Origin: Lutraria lutraria
Taxonomy: Eukaryota; Mollusca; Bivalvia; Venerida; Mactridae
Reading direction: 5' to 3'
Assembly: GCA_964023205.1 (NCBI GenBank)
Contig: OZ026848.1
Coordinates: forward strand, 33,095,912 to 33,159,911
Length of the DNA stretch: 64,000 nucleotides
Shown here piece by piece: positions 12,058 to 23,500 of this stretch (its first letter is position 1; the number at the start of each line of letters is the position of its first letter). The notes beneath the pieces are model-generated. The model was not told the DNA's origin. It did no database searches and was given only the letters and a program-made list of their open reading frames with translations. Both the position numbers and the translations under genes were made by a program.

Positions 12058-12355
12058 CCCACCCGGTTAGCTCAGGCGTTAGAGCATTGGTCTACTGATC
12101 AAGAAGTTGTGAGTTTGAACCCCGAGCGAGGCTTACATTGTATCAAATTTGACTGAAGATATTACATTTGGCGTTAAATTGTTTGTGCTCCACTAAATCA
12201 TGTGGGATAGCTTGGTAGTAGCTTGTGGATAGAATGTGGTTAGTACTGGTTAAGGCCTAAATCAAGTCCAGCTGGTTAGGATAACTGCCTGCAGCAATAT
12301 AACTGAATTCATGTTGAAAATGGTGTCAAATATGATAAAAATAATAAATAAATGT
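12058..12355 (+). mobile_element. tRNA-derived SINE between converging genes
   Basis: The head CCCGGTTAGCTCAGGCGTTA has a good A box and TGAGTTTGAACCCC a good B box. The body includes TTAGTACTGGTTAAGG and CAGCTGGTTAGGATAACTGC, and the tail ends in AATAATAAATAAATG. The acceptor-stem halves do not pair, so it is not a functional tRNA gene. Confidence 0.75.
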
Positions 12356-12536
12356 TCCAGTGTTCCTCTGTCCACATCTCATACTCCCTACACACTGTCT
12401 TATTTTGCTTATGACTGCATGTTGTAGAATCTACAAATCTAGCATTTTAAGAATCCTTCAGAGGCACTTTTTGTAAAAATAATACAAAAAAATAATTTCA
12501 CAGATCAAATGATACATTGTGCTGTTGTTTAACTGT

Positions 12537-12715
12537 CTGTTCGGCAGCTATGGTCATTTCAGCTGTGAAACAGCCTCGCTCCTATCCACAGTACTTGGCT
12601 TGGTAGTTGGAATGGGGCACGTCCATGAATATCGGAAGGTATCGGGTAGCCTGAGATTCAAACTTGCAACCGTTTGATTAGTAGTCTAGCGCATTACTAC
12701 AAGATCACAAATAGA
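12537..12715 (+). mobile_element. Dispersed repeat 'GGTCATTTC' family
   Basis: It shares GCTATGGTCATTTCAG, then CACAGTACTTGGCTTGGTAG and a tRNA-like reverse B box with copies at 27943-28170, 38590-38842 and 46438-46760. This copy is shorter in the middle. Confidence 0.65.
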
Positions 12716-12934
12716 TTGCAAACTGAATCAATCACAGTATTCAGGTAAATTCATACTGAACAACTGACTGCAATAAACATAAAATAACCTTAGATTCTGA
12801 AGTAAAAAAACCTGCAAGTCTGTGAGTACGGCAGCAGAAGTTACCTGCCCTACTTGTACCATCTTGATTCTAGGCAAGTCATTGGTCACAGAAATGTGGA
12901 AGAATAAATAATTCTCTTATCCTGCATATACAAC

Positions 12935-12940
12935 TTTATT
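12935..12940 (-). terminator. Candidate poly(A) signal of the zinc-finger gene
   Basis: The reverse strand reads AATAAA about 170 bases past the stop codon at 13112. It is the nearest clear signal, implying a short 3' UTR. Confidence 0.5.
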
Positions 12941-13111
12941 ACAACACTAAATGATATCATATATAAAAGCACACAGCAGTAAAATTCTCATACTAAAAGA
13001 ATGATTATAATAAACTTCTGCTTAATTCATTAAATCATCACAGAATTAAAAACATGAATAAAACACAACACAGTATCATAAATATTTAACATTCACCAAT
13101 AAAACAGTTTT

Positions 13112-14509
13112 TTATCTCCTTCGTCTTAATGGAGGTAAATCATTAGTTTGATAGGTTTGTTGCTCACTAGGTAGTGGTGGCTGAGGAGGCAGGGCTTCAG
13201 GTAAGGGAGGGTTATAGGAGTGTGAATACGAACTTATGGGTGGGACATTAGGTAAAGGAGGGTTATGGGAGTGTGAATACGAACTTAGGGGCAGGGCATT
13301 AGGTAAAGGAGGGTTATGGGAGTGTGAATATGAACTTGGGGGCGGGGCATTAGGTAGAGGTTGGCCATGATATGGGTTATAATAAGGATTTTGGGAGGGT
13401 AGAGGGGATGGAACTGGTTGAGGGGCGGAGTTTGGGGGCGGGGCTTTATAATTCTGTTGATAATATTGAGAACTGTATTGACTTGGAGCTGATGTTGTAG
13501 CTGACTGGCTGGTGGATGAATGTAATGTTTTAGTTACAGGTACAGTATAAGGATCAGGATAAGATGTTACAGCTGTGTTTGATGAAACAACTTTGTTACT
13601 GAAAATTGTCGACTGAATTTTCTGTTTCAATAACTCAGTTTGTTGTCGAATCGAATCCAACAAGTTTTGCTTATTAGCAGCTCCAGGTTTAAGTGTAACT
13701 TGTGGCTCAGTCTGATTAGTTTGTTGTACAGTTGTTGATGACTGAGAGTTGTACGACTGTGAGACACGTGTCTGTGAATGTTGATATTGACTAACACTAG
13801 ATGGCGCTGCTGACAAATCTTGCTGAGATTTTGAACTGGTCTGTCTATGCTGAAACTGAGCAATCTTTGAAGTGGAACTGGTGGATCCAATCTGAGTGAC
13901 TGAAGTTTGTAAATGAGGAGAACCAGTCAGCTGTGCAGTTCTATCTGGTTGTGTTTCTAGTTGACCACCCTGATTATAGCTGGACACTGTGGTGGCTGAA
14001 TGAGTGATACTTGTCTGTTGTTGTAAGATTTGAGGATCATTACCAAACTCATACATGGTACCAGTCCATTGTTCAGATATGTATGGTTGAGTTGTAGGCT
14101 GTTCAGTATATGTGGTTCCACTCCACTGCTGTGAATATACAGGCTGACTCATTGCTGACTGATTGTAAGAGGTACCAGTCCATTGTTGAGAGGAAACAGG
14201 AGGCTGAGGCAAAGACGAGGAAGTTGGAGCCATGCCTATCTGTGCTAAAACACTCTGAATATCCTTCTTTTGTGTATCTGAAATACTAGTACTGACTGGT
14301 TCATGTAAAGGCATGGTTTCACTGTACGAATATTCTGCAGTTGTCACAGACTGATTCACTTGTGGACTACGAAGAAAAGCCGGCACATTACTGGACGTTG
14401 TTGCCCCAAAGCCAGGAATGTTTGCTTCTGGTACCGTCTGCTCCGTCATTGGTGGTAAAATGTTTTGGGGTTCTTCCATCACAGGAGGTACCGTAGTACT
14501 TGCAGAGGA
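13112..14509 (-). CDS. Zinc-finger gene exon 19, Gln/Ser/Pro-rich C-terminus
   Basis: 466 codons including the stop. It is low complexity, with SQQWTGT repeats, Ser/Gln/Thr-rich stretches, then about three 18-residue proline-rich repeats around SYSHSHNPPLPNA, and the ending LPPLRRRR. Acceptor CGTATTTCAG. A disordered, probably protein-interacting tail. Confidence 0.9.
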   Translation of the reverse strand, partial: SSASTTVPPVMEEPQNILPPMTEQTVPEANIPGFGATTSSNVPAFLRSPQVNQSVTTAEYSYSETMPLHEPVSTSISDTQKKDIQSVLAQIGMAPTSSSLPQPPVSSQQWTGTSYNQSAMSQPVYSQQWSGTTYTEQPTTQPYISEQWTGTMYEFGNDPQILQQQTSITHSATTVSSYNQGGQLETQPDRTAQLTGSPHLQTSVTQIGSTSSTSKIAQFQHRQTSSKSQQDLSAAPSSVSQYQHSQTRVSQSYNSQSSTTVQQTNQTEPQVTLKPGAANKQNLLDSIRQQTELLKQKIQSTIFSNKVVSSNTAVTSYPDPYTVPVTKTLHSSTSQSATTSAPSQYSSQYYQQNYKAPPPNSAPQPVPSPLPSQNPYYNPYHGQPLPNAPPPSSYSHSHNPPLPNALPLSSYSHSHNPPLPNVPPISSYSHSYNPPLPEALPPQPPLPSEQQTYQTNDLPPLRRRR

Positions 14510-17500
14510 CTGAAATACGAGCAAATAACACAAAGACTCGTTAGTTATAAAAGTGAATTCATGGACCAGTCCAAACAAGCAGCCTTATCATTGGTCAATT
14601 TTGAAAACAAGCAAATAATCAACCAATGAGAGTCAGACTCTAGATTTTACAAATAAGCAACAATCCTGACGAAATATCCAGGACAATAAGCAACAATCCT
14701 GATGAAATATCCAGAACAATAAGCAACAATCCTGATGAAATATCCAGGACAATAAGCAACAATCCTGATGAAATATCCAGAACAATAAGCAACAATCCTG
14801 ATGAAATATCCAGAACAATAAGCAACAATCCTGACGAAATATCCAGAACAATAAGCAACAATCCTGACAAAATATCCAGGACAATAAGCAACAATCCTGA
14901 TGAAATATTCAGGACAATAAGCAACAATCCTGACGAAATATCCAGGACAATAAGCAACAATTCTGATGAAATATACAGAACAATAAGCAACAATCCTGAT
15001 GAAATATTCAAGACAATAAGCAACAATCCTGATGAAATATTCAGGACAATAAGCAACAATCCTGATGAAATATTCAGGACAATAAGCAACAATCCTGATG
15101 AAATATCCAGGACAATAAGCAACAATCCTGATGAAATATACAGAACAATAAGCAACAATCCTGATGAAATATTCAAGACAATAAGCAACAATCCTGATGA
15201 AATATTCAAGACAATAAGCAACAATCCTGACGAAATATTCAGGACAATAAGCAACAATCCTGATGAAATATTCAGGACAATAAGCAACAATCCTGATGAA
15301 ATATACAGAACAATAAGCAACAATCCTGATGAAATATACAGAACAATAAGCAACAATCCTGATGAAATATACAGAACAATAAGCAACAATCCTGATGAAA
15401 TATTCAAGACAATAAGCAACAATTCTGTTGAAATATACAGAACAATAAGCAACAATCCTGATGAAATATTCAAGACAATAAGCAACAATCCTGATGAAAT
15501 ATTCAGGACAATAAGCAACAATCCTGATGAAATATTCAGGACAATAAGCAACAATCCTGATGAAATATCCAGGACAATAAGCAACAATCCTGATGAAATA
15601 TTCAGGACAATAAGCAACAATACTGATGAAATATTCAGGACAATAAGGACATCATGCAACATAAGTTTTAATATCAATAAGTTATGATAAAATTATTTTA
15701 AGACTTTTGTTTAATTTCTTTTTTTTTTCAACGTGTCTAAAGGTTTTCGAAACAGAACTTTGAATCTAATGCTTAGAATCTGGTCTCTATGAGAGTTCTT
15801 AAACCTTATCTTCCATCTTCATTTTAAAATCATGGAAGATTTAACTTGAAGTTCAATGTTTGAATCTTATTTACCATTTTAGGAGCATTTTGAGTCCCAT
15901 GTTGTATTATTGCCTGTGTCAGTGTGTCAGACATCTGTTTGGCCATTGCGGTGTCAGCTCCCAAAGCTAACATAGTAGATGACTGAAATATACATGGCAT
16001 ACAATATAAGTATCAGGCTCAAAAGTGGCACCGCGGTTTGAGCTAACACCTCCCGTTCAAAATTCCACAGTTTGAGACTCAACTGCAACATATCAAAGGG
16101 AATAAAATAAATGTCTCTGTCCTTGATTTTTTATTGTATTTTAAAGGCAACTGTCAGTGAATACTGTATTTTCATTGGGCTTAATTTTCATTGTTTTTAC
16201 TAAAATGGCTATTTCGTGGGGACATACATTCATGGATTTTGATGTTTGAAAAGAAATGCCTTACCTCTGCATTTAAATTCATAGGAATTTGATTTCGTGG
16301 ATGAGCCGACCCACGAAATCCACGAAATTAAATCCCCAATGAAAATAAATGATTCCGCAGTAAATATCTGAGAAAGTGTGGTATCTAGTCACGATTGAAG
16401 AGTAATATAGGTCAAAAGTGAGCTTAGACACCTTTGCAAATAAGGGTAAAATAAAAGTCCTGTTAAATACTATTGTTTACAGTTGTTCATCCCCTAAAAC
16501 AAATTTATTGTGCAATTAATTTACACTTACCAGTTTGGACATTATATCTTGAACATTCACACCTGGATGTTTTGAGAACTCCTGAAATACAATGATATGT
16601 TTATTATTATTATGATTATAATACTGATATATTAATTGTTTACAATTTCTTATAAGTATTTGTTTTTCTATGGCATATTTTTCCATTACCTCCTTATGTG
16701 TTATGAGAGTCCTCTGTGGCCTCATGGTTATGGTGTGAGAGTTATCACAAGCATCTCACAGCTGAAGAGTTCAAATCCCACCTAGGACCAAATCTCTCAT
16801 ATGAGGAAAGTCCAGCTAGCCGGGTACCAGCGGTTCTACCCAGCTGTAAACCTGGTGTCTTCCTGTTCCATTAAAGCAGGAAAGTCACCAAACAACCTTG
16901 TCTGTTGGTACAATGTTAAATCCCCAGGTAAAAAAATAAGTTCAATAATATGAAATGATGAGAACTACAGGAATGTTAAAACTTAACCACTAAATCCTGG
17001 TATACACCAAAATAGCAGCAAAAACTTAGAGTTCAATTTTACATTAACCAATGAAAAGTCTCTATTTATCTTATTTCTGGACTACTCAAGGAATTAAAAT
17101 AAAACTATGCGTCCATACAGTAACTGTACTTAACATGTGTGAAACATTAAGTCTTACCTCAAATAATGAGTGAAACATTAAGTCTTACCTCAAATAATGA
17201 GTGAAACATTAAGTCTTACCTCAAATAATGTGTGAAACATTAAGTCTTACCTCAAATAATGTGTGAAACATTAAGTCTTACCTCAAATAATGAGTGAAAC
17301 ATTAATTCTTACATCAAATAATGAGTGAAACATTAAGTCTTACCCCAAATAATGAGTGAAACATTAAGTCTTACCTCAAATAATGTGTGAAACATTAAGT
17401 CTTACATCAAATAATGAGTGAAACATTAAGTCTTACTTCAAATAATGTGTGAAACATTAAGTCTTACCTCAAATAATGAGTGAAACATTAATTCTTACAT

Positions 17501-20500
17501 CAAATAATGAGTGAAACATTAAGTCTTACCCCAAATAATGAGTGAAACATTAATTCTTACCTCAAATAATGAGTGAAACATTAAGTCTTACTTCAAATAA
17601 TGTGTGAAACATTATGTCTTACCTCAAATAATGTGTGAAACATTAAGTCTTACTTCAAATAATGAGTGAAACATTAAGTCTTACCTCAAATAATGAGTGA
17701 AACATTAAGTCTTACCTCAAATAATGAGTGAAACATTAAGTCTTACTTCAAATAATGTGTGAAACATTAAGTCTTACCTCAAATAATGTGTGAAACATTA
17801 AGTCTTACTTCAAATAATGAGTGAAACATTAAGTCTTACCTCAAATAATGTGTGAAACATTAAGTCTTACCTCAAATAATGTGTGAAACATTAAGTCTTA
17901 CTTCAAATAATGAGTGAAACATTAAGTCTTACCTCAAATAATGTGTGAAACATTAAGTCTTACCTCAAATAATGTGTGAAACATTAAGTCTTACTTCAAA
18001 TAATGAGTGAAACATTAAGTCTTACCTCAAATAATGTGTGAAACATTAAGTCTTACCTCAAATAATGTGTGAAACATTAAGTCTTACTTCAAATAATGAG
18101 TGAAACATTAAGTCTTACCTCAAATAATGTGTGAAACATTCAGTCTTACCTCAAATAATGTGTGAAACATTAAGTCTTACTTCAAATAATGAGTGAAACA
18201 TTAAGTCTTACCTCAAATAATGAGTGAAACATTAAGTCTTACCTCAAATAATGAGTGAAACATTAAGTCTTACTTCAAATAATGTGTGAAACATTAAGTC
18301 TTACCCCAAATAATGAGTGAAACATTAATTCTTACCCCAAATAATGAGTGAAACATTAAGTCTTACCCCAAATAATGAGTGAAACATTAAGTCTTACTTC
18401 AAATAATGTGTGAAACATTAAGTCTTACCCCAAATAATGAGTGAAACATTAAGTCTTACCTCAAATAATGTGTGAAACATTAAGTCTTACCTCAAATAAT
18501 GTGTGAAACATTAAGTCTTACCTCAAATAATGAGTGAAACATTAAGTCTTACTTCAAATAATGTGTGAAACATTAAGTCTTACCCCAAATAATGAGTGAA
18601 ACATTAATTCTTACCCCAAATAATGAGTGAAACATTAAGTCTTACCTCAAATAATGAGTGAAACATTAAGTCTTACTTCAAATAATGTGTGAAACATTAA
18701 GTCTTACCCCAAATAATGAGTGAAACATTAATTCTTACCCCAAATAATGAGTGAAACATTAAGTCTTACCCCAAATAATGAGTGAAACATTAAGTCTTAC
18801 CCCAAATAATGAGTGAAACATTAAGTCTTACCTCAAATAATGAGTGAAACATTAAGTCTTACCTCAAATAATGAGTGAAACATTAAGTCTTACCTCAAAT
18901 AATGAGTGAAACATTAAGTCTTACCCCAAATAATGAGTGAAACATTAAGTCTTACCTCAAATAATGAGTGAAACATTAAGTCTTACTTCAAATAATGAGT
19001 GAAACATTAAGTCTTACTTCAAATAATGAGTGAAACATTAAGTCTTACCTCAAATAATGAGTGAAACATTAAGTCTTACCCCAAATAATGAGTGAAACAT
19101 TAAGTCTTACCTCAAATAATGAGTGAAACATTAATTCTTACATCAAATAATGAGTGAAACATTAAGTCTTACTTCAAATAATGAGTGAAACATTAAGTCT
19201 TACCTCAAATAATGAGTGAAACATTAAGTCTTACTTCAAATAATGTGTGAAACATTAAGTCTTACCTCAAATAATGAGTGAAACATTAAGTCTTACTTCA
19301 AATAATGTGTGAAACATTAAGTCTTACCTCAAATAATGAGTGAAACATTAAGTCTTACCTCAAATAATGAGTGAAACATTAAGTCTTACCTCAAATAATG
19401 TGTGAAACATTAAGTCTTACTTCAAATAATGTGTGAAACATTAAGTCTTACTTCAAATAATGAGTGAAACATTAAGTCTTACTTCAAATAATGAGTGAAA
19501 CATTAAGTCTTACCTCAAATAATGAGTGAAACATTAAGTCTTACTTCAAATAATGAGTGAAACATTAAGTCTTACCTCAAATAATGAGTGAAACATTAAG
19601 TCTTACTTCAAATAATGAGTGAAACATTAAGTCTTACCTCAAATAATGAGTGAAACATTAAGTCTTACCCCAAATAATGAGTGAAACATTAATTCTTACT
19701 TCAAATAATGAGTGAAACATTAATTCTTACCTCAAATAATGAGTGAAACATTAAGTCTTACCCCAAATAATGAGTGAAACATTAAGTCTTACCTCAAATA
19801 ATGAGTGAAACATTAAGTCTTACTTCAAATAATGAGTGAAACATTAAGTCTTACCTCAAATAATGAGTGAAACATTAAGTCTTACTTCAAATAATGAGTG
19901 AAACATTAAGTCTTACCTCAAATAATGAGTGAAACATTATGTCTTACCTCAAATAATGAGTGAAACATTAATTCTTACTTCAAATAATGAGTGAAACATT
20001 AATTCTTACTTCAAATAATGAGTGAAACATTAAGTCTTACTTCAAATAATGAGTGAAACATTAAGTCTTACCTCAAATAATGAGTGAAACATTATGTCTT
20101 ACCTCAAATAATGAGTGAAACATTAATTCTTACTTCAAATAATGAGTGAAACATTAATTCTTACTTCAAATAATGAGTGAAACATTAAGTCTTACTTCAA
20201 ATAATGAGTGAAACATTAAGTCTTACCTCAAATAATGAATGAAACATTATGTCTTACCTCAAATAATGAGTGAAACATTAAGTCTTACCTCAAATAATGA
20301 GTGAAACATTAAGTCTTACCTCAAATAATGCTTTAACTATCAGCTCTTGTTTTGCAGATGCATCCAAATTATCAACAGATTGAGTTGTTTGTATATTAGA
20401 CACAGTCACATTTGAAGGTCTTACATCTGATTGTGGTCTGAAAATATTTGATTCATGGAACTTACAATACCATCATGTAGAATTCATGTCATGACAAACC

Positions 20501-23500
20501 AATATACAGATTTTTTATGAATTTTTTAGTCACTTTAAATAGATCTGAAAAAAGGGTCACACTAGCTATTTTTACCTTAAAGAAGGGTCCTGTGAGATGA
20601 CAGGGGTGGCAGGTTGTTTTGATATTTCCTCCAGGGCGTGTCTTCTTGCTAACACAGAATCCAGTCTTTGTTTCTCATCCGTACTTAAAGATGGACTTCT
20701 GGAAACATTGTCCCTACATTAGAAGAAAGCATTGTCAATACTATATCACTGAATAAATGGTCATACACATTAAAACAATCAAATTGTTAAAGAGGCATAC
20801 TACAACTGACAAAAAATATGTGAAAGTGTAAAATATATGCCAGATGTATACAGAATAATATATAATGGACAATTGCAAGAAGAACTTGGTTGTTTAGGTA
20901 CTAGCTGCCAAAATCAGCTATAAATAATAAATCGCTTTACTTTTACTGAAACTTACGGGCATGCACACTATAACAAAGACAACTAAAACCTAACATTTCC
21001 CTTAACATTCACATGTTACGGATATATATCTCTTTGTGATTTTTATTGTTAATTGAAGGAAATTTTGGCAGAAACTTTCTTTGTCGGCTTTACAAGCTTC
21101 TAATTTATAATCATTTTGCCTTGATTCTAGATGCTGCATGTTGTAGGGTTTGCCCCTTTAGAGATTTAAATTCCATGATTTCTAATTTTACAGACACATC
21201 ACAAAATGTCAACAGTTCTTTTCAAATAATTAATTATTTCATACTGTGATTTCAATATTGTAATAATTGCATTATAAAATCCACTGGTCGTACATATTAG
21301 ACAAATCAGAGCTTTAAAGATTAAACATTTCTAATTAACAGGGTTTATTCTCAAATAATTTCATGCAGAGTGCTAAAAACAAACGTGTGAGCTTCAGTCA
21401 CAATATTCAGATATTTTGTACCTGTATCAAACTCATACATTATGTATATGTTACAATATTTCATCAACAAGAAATCCTGTTGTAAACATGATGTAAATTT
21501 GCCTATAACTATCCTTAAATGACCAGTTAAACATGTGCACACGACCATCTCCGAATAAAGGCCACTCTGTAAACAAGAGGGCCACATTGGCCCTTTATCG
21601 CTCACCTGAGAACAAAGGCCAATAATCAATGACCAGGTAATATAGTTTCCATCTCGTAAAACTCATTTTTACGTAGATTTTGAGATCAAAACCAACAATG
21701 AAGGTATAATACTGTTAAACAAGCTAAAACGTAGCAAATTTTCTAATCCAAGGGTCCATAACTCTTGAAGTTGTGGTCTGATTCCACCCATAACTTAACT
21801 TGTCCAAAACCATAAAGTCATACACATTCATTGTAAATATGATTAAGATCGGTGAATAAATGAAGGCGCTAGAGTGTAAACAAGCTAAAATATAGCAAAT
21901 TTGCTAAGTCAAGGGCCCATAACTCTTGAAGATGTGGTCCGATTCCGCCCATAATCGAACTTGTTCAAGATCTTTTGGTTATACTCATTTACTGAAAATA
22001 GTATTAGGATCGGTGTATAAATGAAGGCGCTAGTGTGTAAACAAGCTAAAATATAGCAAATTTTCAAAATCAAGGGCCCATAACTCTTGAAGTTTGGGTC
22101 CGATTCCGTCCATAATCGAACTTGTCCAAGATCTTTTGGTTATACACATTTACTGAAAATATTATTAGGATCGGTGAATAAATGTAGGTGCTAGAGTGTA
22201 AACAAGCTAATATATAGCAAATTTTCAAAGTCAAGGGCCCATAACTCTTGAAGTTCTGGTCCGATTCCGCCCATAATCGAACTTATCCAAGATCTTTTGG
22301 TTATACACATTTACTGAAAATATGATTAGGATTGGTGAATAAATGAATGCGCTAGAGTGTAAACAAACTCAAATATAGCAAATTTTCAAAGTCAAGGGCC
22401 CATTACTCTTGAAGTTCTGGTCCGATTCCACCCATAATCGAACTTGTCCAAGATCTTTTGGTTATACACATTTACTGAAAATATGATTAGGATTGGTGAA
22501 TAAATGAATGCGCTAGAGTGTAAACAAACTCAAATATAGCAAATTTTCAAAGTCAAGGGCCCATAACTCTTGAAGCTCTGGTCCGATATTGCCCATAATC
22601 GAACTTGTCCAAGATCTTTTGGTTATACACATTTACTGAAAATATGATCAGGATTGGTGAATAAATGAAGGCGCTAGAGTGTAAACAAGCTAAATATAGC
22701 AAATTTTGTAATTCAAGGGCCCATAACTCTAGAAGTTATTATCAGATTTTGCCCATAATCGAACTTAGCCGAGACATTGCGGCCATATACATTGTGAGCA
22801 AGTTTAATCAAGATTCGTAAAGAGCTGCGGTTGCTAGAGTGTAAACAAACTAATTGTGGCCGGACGCCGGACATTCACCGATCCTAAAAGCTCACCTGAT
22901 GAATCAGATGAGCTAAAAAGGCCATTCTTTTAAAAACTGTAATTGATTATTTAGAACATTATGACCTAAAAATAAAGGCCACCTGTCAATAAAGGCCACA
23001 GTTTGTCTTTTCCAAAGATGGCCTTTGTTCACAAGTTTGACTGCATTTTACTTAATAAAGGAAAATCAGGAAAAAATCATTCCACAAACCGGTCAGCAAA
23101 TCTCTGTAAACGAAGATAATCTATATCTTGGGTTTGCAATTTTCGTCTACGATCCATAATATCATTAATCCTGTCATTCTCCAGCTCATTGAGGTATCGT
23201 CTACGTTCCATGATATCATCTACACGACGTCGCTCAGCATATGGATCCTCTAATCTGTGTTGTTCTAACATTAAATCATCCAGACGTCTTCTCTCATCAA
23301 ACAATCTCCTATAATATAACATAAAATATTTCACCCACATCAGTGATTATATCTCATTCAGTAATTACTGATATTTACAGTGGCTGATTTACGCCATGTC
23401 GTATTTTTGCTTCTTTGCTATGAAATGCAAAAACATGAAGGGACAACAAATTTACAGTTCAACAAAAGAAGTATTATGTGTCGTGTTTTCGCATTACATC

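Noticed and set aside
12058..12135. tRNA gene
   Set aside because: A and B boxes are present but the acceptor stem does not pair and a SINE body follows.
14640..15677. 345-codon hydrophobic repeat frame on the minus strand
   Set aside because: A 33-bp array inside the last intron of the zinc-finger gene; the peptide is only translated repeat.
17134..20330. CRISPR array
   Set aside because: The units are contiguous 31-bp repeats with no unique spacers, in an intron of an animal gene.
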